Source of the DNA: Hymenobacter algoricola
GTDB lineage: Bacteria > Bacteroidota > Bacteroidia > Cytophagales > Hymenobacteraceae
Length of the DNA stretch: 64,000 bases
Reading direction: 5' to 3'
NCBI RefSeq assembly: GCF_039539525.1
Contig: NZ_BAABDH010000003.1
Location: 186,001-250,000, forward strand
Shown here: positions 53,253 through 60,928 of the stretch, piece by piece
How the letters are laid out: each line of letters opens with the position of its first letter
Numbering within the stretch: the stretch's first letter is position 1
Notes under the pieces: generated by a model
The model's input: only the letters and a program-made list of their open reading frames with translations
Database searches by the model: none
Told to the model about the DNA's origin: nothing
Position numbers and translations under genes: made by a program

Positions 53253-53915
53253 ATGAAAACACTACCGCTGTTTGTGAGTCTGCTGGGTTTGCTGGCCTGC
53301 GGCCGGGATGCTGCCGATGAGGAGTCGGGGCGCCCCGTGCCGGCGGCCACGGCCCTGTACCGTGTCACGTTTGAGGCCACCTGGAGCCCGGCTACCCACC
53401 CCGGCAGCTACCCGGCCGGGGCCCATTTCTCACCCTTGATGGGGGCTTCCCACCATGCTATGGATGCCGCCCGCCTGTTCCGGGCCGGCGCCCTGGCCAG
53501 CAAGGGCATCAAGGATATGGCTGAAATCGGCAACAACACCGCGCTGCGCACCGAAATCAATGCCCTTATCCAGCAGGGCCACGCCTTTCGGCTGCTCGAT
53601 GGCCGCCGCGCCACCGCCTCACCCGGCACCCTCACCGACACCATCCGCCTGAGCCGCGACCATCCGGCCCTGTCCGTAGTGACGATGGTGGCCCCCAGCC
53701 CCGACTGGTTTGCCGCCCTCGACGCCGAAGTGCTGCTGAGCGCCGAAGGCTGGGCCCCGACGCGCCGCGTGCCGGCCCTGTTCTACGATGCCGGCACCGA
53801 CAGCGGCCCCGACTACGCCTCCCCCGACCAGCCCACGACGCCCGCCGTACCCGTTCGGGCGGCCATGCCGGGGGCGGCCCCTTTCGGCTACTTCGTGCTG
53901 GAGCTGGTGAAATAG
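53253..53915 (+). CDS. Spondin domain-containing lipoprotein
   Basis: 220 residues from ATG 53253. The lipoprotein signal MKTLPLFVSLLGLLAC gives Cys16. The domain (about 35-215) is spondin_N: LYRVTFEATWSPATHPGSYPAGAHFSPLMGASH, KGIKDMAEIGNNTALRTEI, VVTMVAPSPDWFAALDAEVLL, and the DAGTDSGPDYASPDQPT metal-binding-like stretch. The family occurs in extracellular animal proteins and in many Bacteroidota. A surface-exposed binding role is likely; the ligand is unknown. Confidence 0.9.
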   Translation: MKTLPLFVSLLGLLACGRDAADEESGRPVPAATALYRVTFEATWSPATHPGSYPAGAHFSPLMGASHHAMDAARLFRAGALASKGIKDMAEIGNNTALRTEINALIQQGHAFRLLDGRRATASPGTLTDTIRLSRDHPALSVVTMVAPSPDWFAALDAEVLLSAEGWAPTRRVPALFYDAGTDSGPDYASPDQPTTPAVPVRAAMPGAAPFGYFVLELVK

Positions 53916-53946
53916 TCCCTAAAAAGACTTTCGAATACCGCAGCCG

Positions 53947-55026
53947 CTATTCGGCTTCCACGCCGGCCGGCTGCTGCTTCACTGCCAGCTGCCCGCAGGC
54001 TGCGTCGATGTCTTTGCCGCGGGAGCGGCGCAGGTTGGTTTGCACGCCCCGGTCGGACAGGTACTTATGAAAAGCCATCAGCTTGGCCTCGCCGGTGTTC
54101 TTGTAGTCGGCGTTTTCGATGGGGTTGTACTCAATCAGGTTCACCTTGCAGGGAATCCACTTCGAAATCTGAAACAGCTCCTCGGCATCCTGCAGCGTGT
54201 CGTTGAAGCTCTCGAAGACGATGTACTCGTAGGTTACCTTGCGGCCCGTCACCTGGTGATAGTGCTTCAGCGCGTCCTTGAGCGAAGCCAGGGAGTTGGC
54301 CTCGTTGATGGGCATGATTTCGTTGCGCTTGGTGTCGTTGGGCGCGTGCAGGCTCAGGGCCAGGTTGGCCTTCACGCCGTCGTCGGCCAGCTTCTTGATC
54401 ATCTTGGCAATGCCGGCCGTGCTGATGGTGATGCGGCGCGGGGCCATGTTCAGCCCCTCGGGGGAGGTGATGCGCTCCACGCTTTTTACCACGTTGGCAT
54501 AGTTGAGCAGCGGCTCGCCCATGCCCATGTACACGATGTTGGTGAGCGGGGTGCCGTACTCACTCTCGCACTGCTCCTTGATGCGCACCACTTGGTCGTA
54601 GATTTCGGCCGCGTCAAGGTTGCGCTTGCGCTCCATGTAGCCCGTGGCGCAGAACTTACAGGTGAGCGAGCAGCCCACCTGCGAGCTGATGCAGGCCGTC
54701 ATGCGCGTATCGTGGGGGATGAGCACGCCTTCGACCACGTTGCCGTCGTGCAGGCGGAAGGCCGACTTGATGGTGCCGTCGTTGCTGAGCTGCTGGTTCT
54801 GCACCGTTACGCCGTTGATGACGAAGTGCTTGGCCAGCAGCTCGCGGGTGGCCAGGGAGATGTTGTTCATCTCCTCAAACGTGGCGGCCGTATTCTTCCA
54901 GAGCCACTCCAGCACCTGCTTGGCGCGGAAGGGTTTCTCGCCCTGTTCCACCATAAAAGCCTTGAGCTCCTCGGGGGTGAGTTTGCGGATATCGCGCTTG
55001 GAAACGACGGGCAGTTCAATCATCAT
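53947..55026 (-). CDS. rlmN: 23S rRNA/tRNA adenine-C2 methyltransferase RlmN
   Basis: 359 residues from ATG 55026 (MMIELPVVSKRD). Radical SAM motif CX3CX2C in CSLTCKFCATGYMERKRN, the methyl-carrier cysteine in the C-terminal AACGQLAV, plus VYMGMGEPLLNY and GIAKMIKKLADDGVKANLALSLHAPND. It methylates C2 of A2503 in 23S rRNA and A37 of some tRNAs. The -7 box TATCTTTG ends four bases before this ATG, so a leaderless mRNA is likely; a second ATG follows at 55023. Confidence 0.97.
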   Translation of the reverse strand: MMIELPVVSKRDIRKLTPEELKAFMVEQGEKPFRAKQVLEWLWKNTAATFEEMNNISLATRELLAKHFVINGVTVQNQQLSNDGTIKSAFRLHDGNVVEGVLIPHDTRMTACISSQVGCSLTCKFCATGYMERKRNLDAAEIYDQVVRIKEQCESEYGTPLTNIVYMGMGEPLLNYANVVKSVERITSPEGLNMAPRRITISTAGIAKMIKKLADDGVKANLALSLHAPNDTKRNEIMPINEANSLASLKDALKHYHQVTGRKVTYEYIVFESFNDTLQDAEELFQISKWIPCKVNLIEYNPIENADYKNTGEAKLMAFHKYLSDRGVQTNLRRSRGKDIDAACGQLAVKQQPAGVEAE

Positions 55027-55030
55027 AGCG

Positions 55031-55038
55031 CAAAGATA
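55031..55038 (-). promoter_or_regulatory. -7 box of rlmN, immediately before the start codon
   Basis: TATCTTTG, then CGCT, then ATG 55026: the same four-base spacing as at lipA and pheS. Confidence 0.6.
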
Positions 55039-55137
55039 CAACCTGCGAGGCAGTTGGGTTCCGGCAAAGTGCAGATTCGTAGCGGCCGGGCCCGGGTTTC
55101 GGCGGCGGCCGGCTTCGGGCCGAAACATCTGCGGGCG

Positions 55138-55145
55138 TAGCTTTG
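55138..55145 (+). promoter_or_regulatory. -7 promoter box for the MoeB/ThiF-rhodanese gene
   Basis: TAGCTTTG, 35 nt before ATG 55181. Confidence 0.5.
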
Positions 55146-55180
55146 TAAATCCCGGCCACCGCCGCCCTTATTTCTGCCCC

Positions 55181-56272
55181 ATGAGCCCCACCGACGAACT
55201 ACTCCCCGAGGAGCATAAGCGCTACAGCCGCCACCTGCTGCTGCCCGAAATCGGCTTAGCGGGGCAGCAGCAGCTCAAGGCGACCCGGGTGCTGGTGGTG
55301 GGCTGCGGGGGCCTGGGCTGCCCGGTGCTGCAGTACCTGGCCGCCGCCGGCGTGGGCACCCTGGGCCTGCTCGACTACGACACCGTGGACGAGTCCAACC
55401 TGCAGCGGCAGGTGCTCTATTCCACCGCCGACGTGGGCCGGCCCAAAGCCCTGGTAGCCGCCGAGAAGCTGCGGGCCCAGAATCCGTTTATCACCGTACT
55501 GGTCCACCAGCTCCAGCTCGCGGCGGCCAATGCCCTGCCGCTGTTTGCCGCCTACGACGTGGTGGTGGACTGCTCCGACAACTTCGCCACCCGCTACCTC
55601 GTGAATGATGCCTGCGTGCTGCTGGATAAGCCGCTGGTGTTCGGGGCCATCTTCAAGTTTGAGGGCCAGGTGTCGGTGTTCAACTACCAGCAGGGCCCCA
55701 CCTACCGCTGCCTGTACCCGACCCCACCCACGCCCGGCGAAGCGCCCAACTGCTCCGAAATCGGCGTGCTGGGCGTACTGCCTGGCATTATCGGCACGCT
55801 GCAGGCCACCGAAACGCTCAAGATCCTGACCGGCATCGGGGAGGTGCTGCGGGGGCGGCTGCTGCTGCTCGACGCGCTGGCCATGCGCTTCCAGACCATC
55901 CGCTTCGCGCTGGTGCCCGCCAACCGCCAGCTGCCCGGCCTGATCGACTACGCGGCCTTCTGCGGCGACGACCAGCCCGCTGCAACGGCGGTGGCCGAAA
56001 TGCCGGCCGCCGAACTCAAGCGCCGCCTGCTGGCCCACGAGCCTCTGCTGCTGCTGGACGTGCGCGAGCCCCACGAGCACGCCGCCCGCAGCATCGGCGG
56101 CCGCCTGATTCCGCTGGGCCAGCTGGCGGCCAGTCTGGCGGAGCTGCCGCCCGGCGTGCCCATCGTGGTGCATTGCGCCAGCGGTATCCGCAGCAAAAAA
56201 GCGGCCCGGCTGCTGCTCGACCACGGCTTTGGGCCGGTGTACTCCCTGCAGAACGGCCTAGCCGATTTCTGA
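55181..56272 (+). CDS. HesA/MoeB/ThiF family adenylyltransferase fused to a rhodanese domain
   Basis: 363 residues from ATG 55181. E1-like domain 1-250: RYSRHLLLPEIGLAGQQQL, nucleotide loop VLVVGCGGLGCPVLQYLAAAGVG, DCSDNFATRYLVNDAC, and the catalytic-Cys segment PNCSEIGVLGVLPG. A rhodanese domain (about 270-363) follows with LLLDVREPHEHAARSIGG and active Cys in VVHCASGIRSKKAA. This layout matches MOCS3-like enzymes that activate small sulfur carriers (ThiS/MoaD-like) and load sulfur. The paired zinc CxxC motifs of MoeB are not seen. No thi or moa gene is nearby. Confidence 0.92.
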   Translation: MSPTDELLPEEHKRYSRHLLLPEIGLAGQQQLKATRVLVVGCGGLGCPVLQYLAAAGVGTLGLLDYDTVDESNLQRQVLYSTADVGRPKALVAAEKLRAQNPFITVLVHQLQLAAANALPLFAAYDVVVDCSDNFATRYLVNDACVLLDKPLVFGAIFKFEGQVSVFNYQQGPTYRCLYPTPPTPGEAPNCSEIGVLGVLPGIIGTLQATETLKILTGIGEVLRGRLLLLDALAMRFQTIRFALVPANRQLPGLIDYAAFCGDDQPAATAVAEMPAAELKRRLLAHEPLLLLDVREPHEHAARSIGGRLIPLGQLAASLAELPPGVPIVVHCASGIRSKKAARLLLDHGFGPVYSLQNGLADF

Positions 56273-56286
56273 GGCGTGCCGGGCAG

Positions 56287-56724
56287 CTACGGCCGGGCTT
56301 CCCGGCCCAGCTGCCCGGCTACGGCCGGCTCCATAACGCGCAGCTTGCGGGTGTTGTAGTCGAAGAGCAGCATGCCGGTTTTGGCGCGCGCAATTTCTTT
56401 GTCCACCTGGTTTTTCACCCAGTACACCACGTCGAAGCCGTACTTGTGCAGCTCGGTGGCAGCCAGCTGCACCTGGAGCACGTCGCCGTAGAAGGCTTCG
56501 CCTTTGTACTCGATGGCCACGTCGGCCATGATGGTGCCCAGGCCGGTGGCCGGATCGACTTCCTGCAGGCCCAGGTGGCGCAGAAACTGCACCCGGGCCT
56601 CGTGCAGCAGGCTCAGCAGCGCGTCGTTGCCGAGGTGGCCGCCGTAGTTCAGATCGGTGATGCGCACGGGCAGCTGGATGGTGAGGGCGAAGGTGTGGGG
56701 CAGCAGGATTTTTATGCGGGCCAT
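56287..56724 (-). CDS. Acyl-CoA thioesterase, 4HBT (YbgC/FadM-like) hotdog family
   Basis: 145 residues from ATG 56724 (MARIKILLPHTFAL). The hotdog-fold pattern is RITDLNYGGHLGNDALLSLLHEARVQFLRHLG, then ADVAIEYKGEAFYGDVLQVQLAATELHKYGFDVVYWV. The Asp in ITDLNYGGH fits the catalytic acidic residue of the YbgC/FadM group. Substrate unknown. It converges closely on the MoeB-type gene (14 nt) and diverges from mnmD. Confidence 0.88.
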   Translation of the reverse strand: MARIKILLPHTFALTIQLPVRITDLNYGGHLGNDALLSLLHEARVQFLRHLGLQEVDPATGLGTIMADVAIEYKGEAFYGDVLQVQLAATELHKYGFDVVYWVKNQVDKEIARAKTGMLLFDYNTRKLRVMEPAVAGQLGREARP

Positions 56725-56814
56725 GGCCGGAATGTTTACTTGTTGGAGGAAGCCTCGTATCTTAACCATTCCCGCAGGAAAGTGCCTGTTCCTCATTCTT
56801 GAAAACCAGCCGCT

Positions 56815-57489
56815 ATGATTGAAGTAGAAGTTCGCACCACCGGCGACGGTTCGAGTACCCTGTACGTTCCCGCCCTGGATGAGCACTACCATTCCATGCA
56901 CGGCGCGGTGCAGGAGGCCCGGCACGTGTACCTGCAGGCCGGCCTGGAGCCCATGCTCACCCGTAGCAACGTACCGCTGTGGGTGCTCGAAGTCGGGTTT
57001 GGCACCGGCCTGAACGCCCTGCTCACCCTGCAGCGCAGCCTCACCGCCGAGCAGCCCATCTTCTACGACACCATTGAGAAAAACCCGTTGTCCAAAGCCG
57101 TTATCGGCCAGCTGGGCGCGGAGCGCTACCTGCTGAACCCGGAGCTGCTCGACTACCAGCAGCAGCTGCACGCGGCGGCGTGGTCGGTGCCCGTGGCCCT
57201 GACCACGCGCTTTGCCCTGCACAAAATCCCCGGCGCCCTGCAGGATACGCCGCTGACGGAGGAAACCTACAACGTCATCTACTTCGACGCCTTTGCCCCC
57301 GAAAAGCAGCCCGATATGTGGACCGACGAGGTATTCGCCCAGCTCTACCAAGCCACGGCCCCCGGCGGCGTGCTGGTGAGTTACTGCGCCAAAGGCAGCT
57401 TCCGCCGCAGCCTGAAAGCCGCCGGCTGGCACGTGGAAAAGCTGGCCGGTCCCGTGGGCAAGCGCGAAATGACCCGGGCCCGCAAGTAA
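56815..57489 (+). CDS. mnmD: tRNA 5-methylaminomethyl-2-thiouridine methyltransferase MnmD
   Basis: 224 residues. SAM motif LEVGFGTGLNALLTL (about 63-77), catalytic YFDAFAPEKQPDMWTDEVF and the C-terminal GGVLVSYCAKGSFRRSLKAAGWHVEKLAGPVGKREMTRA. It matches the methyltransferase half of MnmC as a stand-alone enzyme; no FAD oxidoreductase half is present. It should complete mnm5(s2)U34 in tRNA. Confidence 0.92.
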   Translation: MIEVEVRTTGDGSSTLYVPALDEHYHSMHGAVQEARHVYLQAGLEPMLTRSNVPLWVLEVGFGTGLNALLTLQRSLTAEQPIFYDTIEKNPLSKAVIGQLGAERYLLNPELLDYQQQLHAAAWSVPVALTTRFALHKIPGALQDTPLTEETYNVIYFDAFAPEKQPDMWTDEVFAQLYQATAPGGVLVSYCAKGSFRRSLKAAGWHVEKLAGPVGKREMTRARK

Positions 57490-57523
57490 AAGCCGCTCAC
57501 CTACCACTCCGCTTTTTTTGCGC

Positions 57524-57766
57524 ATGCCTGCTCCCAAAGCTATCATTGCCTGCCCCCAGTGCAGCTGGGAGCCCACCGGCGCCGAACAAGACTGGCAGTG
57601 TAGCTGCGGCCACGCCTGGCACACGTTCGATACCGCCGGCCGCTGCCCGCGCTGCCGGCACCAGTGGCTTACCACCCAATGCCTGCGCTGCGGCTGCACC
57701 TCGCCCCACTCCGACTGGTACCGCGCCACGGCGGTGCAGTGGTACCAGCAGGTCAGCCCCAACTGA
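57524..57766 (+). CDS. Small zinc-ribbon protein
   Basis: 80 residues from ATG 57524 (MPAPKAIIACPQCSW). Eleven cysteines lie in CPQC, CSCGH, CPRCRH and CLRCGC, so two zinc ribbons are likely. No other domain is visible. It lies 34 nt after mnmD and 35 nt before the DUF2157 gene on the same strand, so these may be cotranscribed. Confidence 0.65.
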   Translation: MPAPKAIIACPQCSWEPTGAEQDWQCSCGHAWHTFDTAGRCPRCRHQWLTTQCLRCGCTSPHSDWYRATAVQWYQQVSPN

Positions 57767-57801
57767 GCGTTTGCGCCTTTCTACGTAAGTTGAGCCTGAT
57801 T

Positions 57802-59016
57802 ATGAGTCGGAAGCTACTGGAAACGGAAGGCCCCCAATGGGTCGCGCAGGGCATTATTACCCCCGGGCAGCAGCAGCAGTTGCTGGCGCTCTACCCCGAT
57901 GAGGGCCGCGTGGTGGGCCTGCTGCCGCTGCTGGGCTCCCTGCTGGTGGGACTGAGCGCGCTCAGCCTGATTGCCGCCAACTGGCAGGGCCTGCCCGAGC
58001 TGGTCCGCCTGGGGTTGCTGCTGGGCGCGATGAGTGGGGCCTATGCCGCCGGCGAGTACTTCCTGCGCCGCGGCGGCAACGACTCGCTCGGCATCGGCTT
58101 GGTGGGGCTGGGGCTGATTCTGTTCGGCGTCGGTATTGTCCTCACCAGCCAGCTGTACCAGCTCATCGGCTACGACGTGACGGGGCTGCTGGCCTGGGCC
58201 GCAGCGGGCACGGCGCTTACGTTTCTTTATCAAAGCCGCTTTCTGTTTGCCCTCACCGTGGCCATCGGCGGCATTGTGCAGGCCTACAGCACCGGGCAGC
58301 TCAGCGGCTTCAGCTACCTCACGGCCGCCCTCACCGTGCTGGGGCTGGGCTGGTACTGGTGGCGGCGGCCCGACGCCGTGCTGGGTACCATCCTGGCCAC
58401 CGGCATCCTGTGGCAGGCGGGGCTGCTGATTAGCTTCCTGCACGCCAAAGTCACCTGGTTCTTTATTCCGGCCATGCTGGTTTACGCCGTCGGCGACTGG
58501 CAGCAGGACCGGCCGGCGGGCCGCGCCCTGCAGGCGCCGCCCCTGGTTGCCGCCTTTCTGTTTGCCTTCGGGCTGGCCCTCTACGGCGAAACCGATACCT
58601 ACGCCGGCTTGCTGCGGCCGCCGTTTCTGGCGTATCTAGGCGCGCTGCTGGCGGTGCTAGTGGGGTCGGTGGCCGGCAAGCGCGCCCGGGGCCGGCTGGG
58701 CAGCCTCACCGACTGGCTGCTGCTGGTTCCCGGGTTTTATCTGCCCAGCGGGCTGGCCCTGGCCGTGGCTACGCTGGTGGTGCTCTACGCCTACTCGGGG
58801 GCGGTGCTGTGGCGGGCCCAGCAGGAAAATAACCCCGACCGGGTAACGCTGGGCATCACCCTTTTCATCCTGACCACGATGGCCGCCTACTTCAAGCTGA
58901 CCTGGGCTTTCATGGATAAGTCGCTGTTTTTCCTTTGCGGCGGCGCCCTGCTGCTGGGTTTGAGCTGGTATCTGCGGCGCACGACCAAGGCCGCCCTGCC
59001 CCCAAAACCGGAATAG
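57802..59016 (+). CDS. DUF2157 domain-containing membrane protein
   Basis: 404 residues from ATG 57802 (MSRKLLETEGPQWVAQGI). A short N-terminal helix-turn segment typical of DUF2157 (GIITPGQQQQLLALYP) precedes about ten to twelve membrane helices. Function unknown. It is followed after 4 nt by a GDYXXLXY protein; this pairing is recurrent in bacteria and implies one system. Confidence 0.88.
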   Translation: MSRKLLETEGPQWVAQGIITPGQQQQLLALYPDEGRVVGLLPLLGSLLVGLSALSLIAANWQGLPELVRLGLLLGAMSGAYAAGEYFLRRGGNDSLGIGLVGLGLILFGVGIVLTSQLYQLIGYDVTGLLAWAAAGTALTFLYQSRFLFALTVAIGGIVQAYSTGQLSGFSYLTAALTVLGLGWYWWRRPDAVLGTILATGILWQAGLLISFLHAKVTWFFIPAMLVYAVGDWQQDRPAGRALQAPPLVAAFLFAFGLALYGETDTYAGLLRPPFLAYLGALLAVLVGSVAGKRARGRLGSLTDWLLLVPGFYLPSGLALAVATLVVLYAYSGAVLWRAQQENNPDRVTLGITLFILTTMAAYFKLTWAFMDKSLFFLCGGALLLGLSWYLRRTTKAALPPKPE

Positions 59017-59020
59017 CAGC

Positions 59021-59548
59021 ATGGCTACTCCCCTGCCTCTCGTCCGCCGCCACCGGCTCGTGCTACTAGCCGTAGCCGTGCAGATTCTGTTTATCCTCGG
59101 CGTGGCAGCGGCCGGCTATGCCACCACCGCCTGGGGCCGCACCATCAGGCTGCGCACCACTCCGGTCGACCCGCGCGACCTGCTCTACGGCGACTACGTG
59201 CGCCTCACCTACACCATCAGCCAGCTGCCGATCCGGCTGTGGCGGGAGCCGGGCCGCGGGGCCAAAGCCAACGAGCCGGTGTACGTGGTGCTGCAGCCCG
59301 CCGGCGGGGCCTATGAGGCGCTGGGCGTGTACGTGGCGGCCCCGCCCATCGAGCCCCGGCAGGTGATTCTGCGCGGCTGGGTGACCAACAGCTGGCGGCA
59401 CGGCCTGCGCCTGCGCTACGGGCTGGAGCGCTACTACGTGCCCGAAGGCCTGGGGCGCGCGCTGGAAAAGCGGCCTTCCCTGCTGGTACAGGTCAGCATC
59501 GCGCCCTGGGGACAGGCCCGCATCACGGAGGTAAAACCAGATAACTAA
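59021..59548 (+). CDS. GDYXXLXY domain-containing protein
   Basis: 175 residues. One N-terminal membrane helix (LVLLAVAVQILFILGVAAAGYA), then a periplasmic domain with the defining GDYVRLTY motif (about 62-69) after VDPRDLLY, and strands YVVLQPAGG and LLVQVSIAPWGQARI. Partner of the preceding DUF2157 protein. No enzymatic function known. The 100 bp that follow hold nothing recognisable. Confidence 0.9.
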   Translation: MATPLPLVRRHRLVLLAVAVQILFILGVAAAGYATTAWGRTIRLRTTPVDPRDLLYGDYVRLTYTISQLPIRLWREPGRGAKANEPVYVVLQPAGGAYEALGVYVAAPPIEPRQVILRGWVTNSWRHGLRLRYGLERYYVPEGLGRALEKRPSLLVQVSIAPWGQARITEVKPDN

Positions 59549-59648
59549 CCCGGGCAACCATACCCATGGGTCGGATCGGGCCCGGGCAGAAAGCCACCTG
59601 GACTCAGCGCCAACTATCCAGTCTGCGCTGTCTGCAGCGGGAGCGGTT

Positions 59649-60155
59649 CTACAGCCGGTGGGTAGCCAGCAGCCGCTGGTCGGCCTGGTCCAGGTCGACC
59701 AGCGCGTATTTCTGCTGGCCGGTGATGTTCATTTCGTCCAGGGCGTCTACCATACTTTGGTAGGTGGCAGCGTTGCTGGGCTTGATGAGCACCATGCCAG
59801 CAGGATTTTGGCGGAATTTCAGCAGCACCTGCCGCAGGCCGCCGGCGGCAAAGGTGGTGGTATGCAGCCGGCTGGCGTCGGCGCCCGGATTCAGGCCAAC
59901 GAAGTAGTGCACCTGGTGGTTTTTGCCCAGCAGCAGCGTCAGAGCCCCGCTCGGCGGCACCGTCGTCCGGGGTCCTTTGGCGTCGGGCATGGCTACCTGC
60001 AGCACGGTGGGCTTGTTGAAGGTGGTGGTGAGCATGAAGAAGGTCAGCAGCAGAAAGGCCAGGTCCACCATCGGGGTCACGTCGAGGTGGAAAGCCTTTC
60101 TGTGGGCCCGGGGCTTGGAGCCCTTGGCGGCGGGAGCATTTGAAAGCATGGCCAT
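59649..60155 (-). CDS. ExbD/TolR family biopolymer transport protein
   Basis: 168 residues. Cytoplasmic basic start, then one membrane helix FHLDVTPMVDLAFLLLTFFMLTTTF carrying the essential Asp of the family (VDLAF), and a periplasmic domain ending YALVDLDQADQRLL. It should work with an ExbB/TolQ proton channel to energise TonB-dependent receptors, but no exbB or tonB is adjacent, so it is a lone copy. ATG 60149 is an alternative start. Confidence 0.9.
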   Translation of the reverse strand: MAMLSNAPAAKGSKPRAHRKAFHLDVTPMVDLAFLLLTFFMLTTTFNKPTVLQVAMPDAKGPRTTVPPSGALTLLLGKNHQVHYFVGLNPGADASRLHTTTFAAGGLRQVLLKFRQNPAGMVLIKPSNAATYQSMVDALDEMNITGQQKYALVDLDQADQRLLATHRL

Positions 60156-60230
60156 AACGTTGCTGGGGTTAGGTGAATACGATTGTGTATTCGGGCAACG
60201 CTACCGCGGCAGCCGGTATTGTCCGCGGCC

Positions 60231-60264
60231 GGCAATTGCGGCGGGCGGCAATTGCGGCAGGCGG
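60231..60264. repeat. Short direct repeat
   Basis: GGCAATTGCGGCGGGC is followed at once by GGCAATTGCGGCAGGC. It lies between exbD and the cyclo-ligase gene; the gap has no other feature. Confidence 0.6.
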
Positions 60265-60270
60265 CGTCAG

Positions 60271-60849
60271 CTACTTATCAAAGTGCCACACCCGCTCCGG
60301 CGTCAGGCAGGCGTGCAGGCGTACGTCGCCGGCCCACACATCCTCAATAGCCAACACGGGCGGCTCCAGGCTCACGCCAATGCGCAAGGCGTCGGGGCGG
60401 CACTGAGCCAGAAAACGGTCGTAGAAGCCCTTGCCATAGCCCACGCGATGCCCTTGCTCGTCGAAGGCCAGCAGCGGAATGAGCACCGCGTCGAGGGCGG
60501 CCGGCGCTACCTCGGCGGCGTTTAGCGGTTCCGGAATGCCCCAGCGGTTCGGAACCAGCTCCGTGTCGGGCGTAAGCTCGAAATGCCGCAGCGTGTGGCC
60601 ATCGGTCTGCACCACGGGCACGGCCAGGCGTACCGGCAGCTGCTGCCGCCAGATTTCCTGGATGATCGGCCACAGTGCGGGCTCGTGCTGCCGCTCGATG
60701 GGCAGAAACACGTGCAGCCACTGCCAGTCGGCCACGGCAAAGCTGCCGAACAGCTGCCGGCCCAGCGCGGCGCTGCCCTGCGCCACCGCCTCGGCCGACA
60801 GCTGCCGCCGGTGAGAAAGTGCCCTCTGACGCAGCTCAGCCTTTTTCAT
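60271..60849 (-). CDS. 5-formyltetrahydrofolate cyclo-ligase
   Basis: 192 residues. The family motifs are FLPIERQHEP, the PNRWGIPEP segment, and the phosphate/folate loop LIPLLAFDEQGHRVGYGKGFYDRFLAQC. It converts 5-formyl-THF to 5,10-methenyl-THF with ATP. Related to the one-carbon theme with gcvP and folP, though not linked by operon. Confidence 0.95.
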   Translation of the reverse strand: MKKAELRQRALSHRRQLSAEAVAQGSAALGRQLFGSFAVADWQWLHVFLPIERQHEPALWPIIQEIWRQQLPVRLAVPVVQTDGHTLRHFELTPDTELVPNRWGIPEPLNAAEVAPAALDAVLIPLLAFDEQGHRVGYGKGFYDRFLAQCRPDALRIGVSLEPPVLAIEDVWAGDVRLHACLTPERVWHFDK

Positions 60850-60928
60850 GGGTTTCGGGTTAGTAGTTACTCATTGTCAGTGTGATCAATCGGGGCTAAA
60901 AACCAAAAACCACCACCCAAGAACCAGT

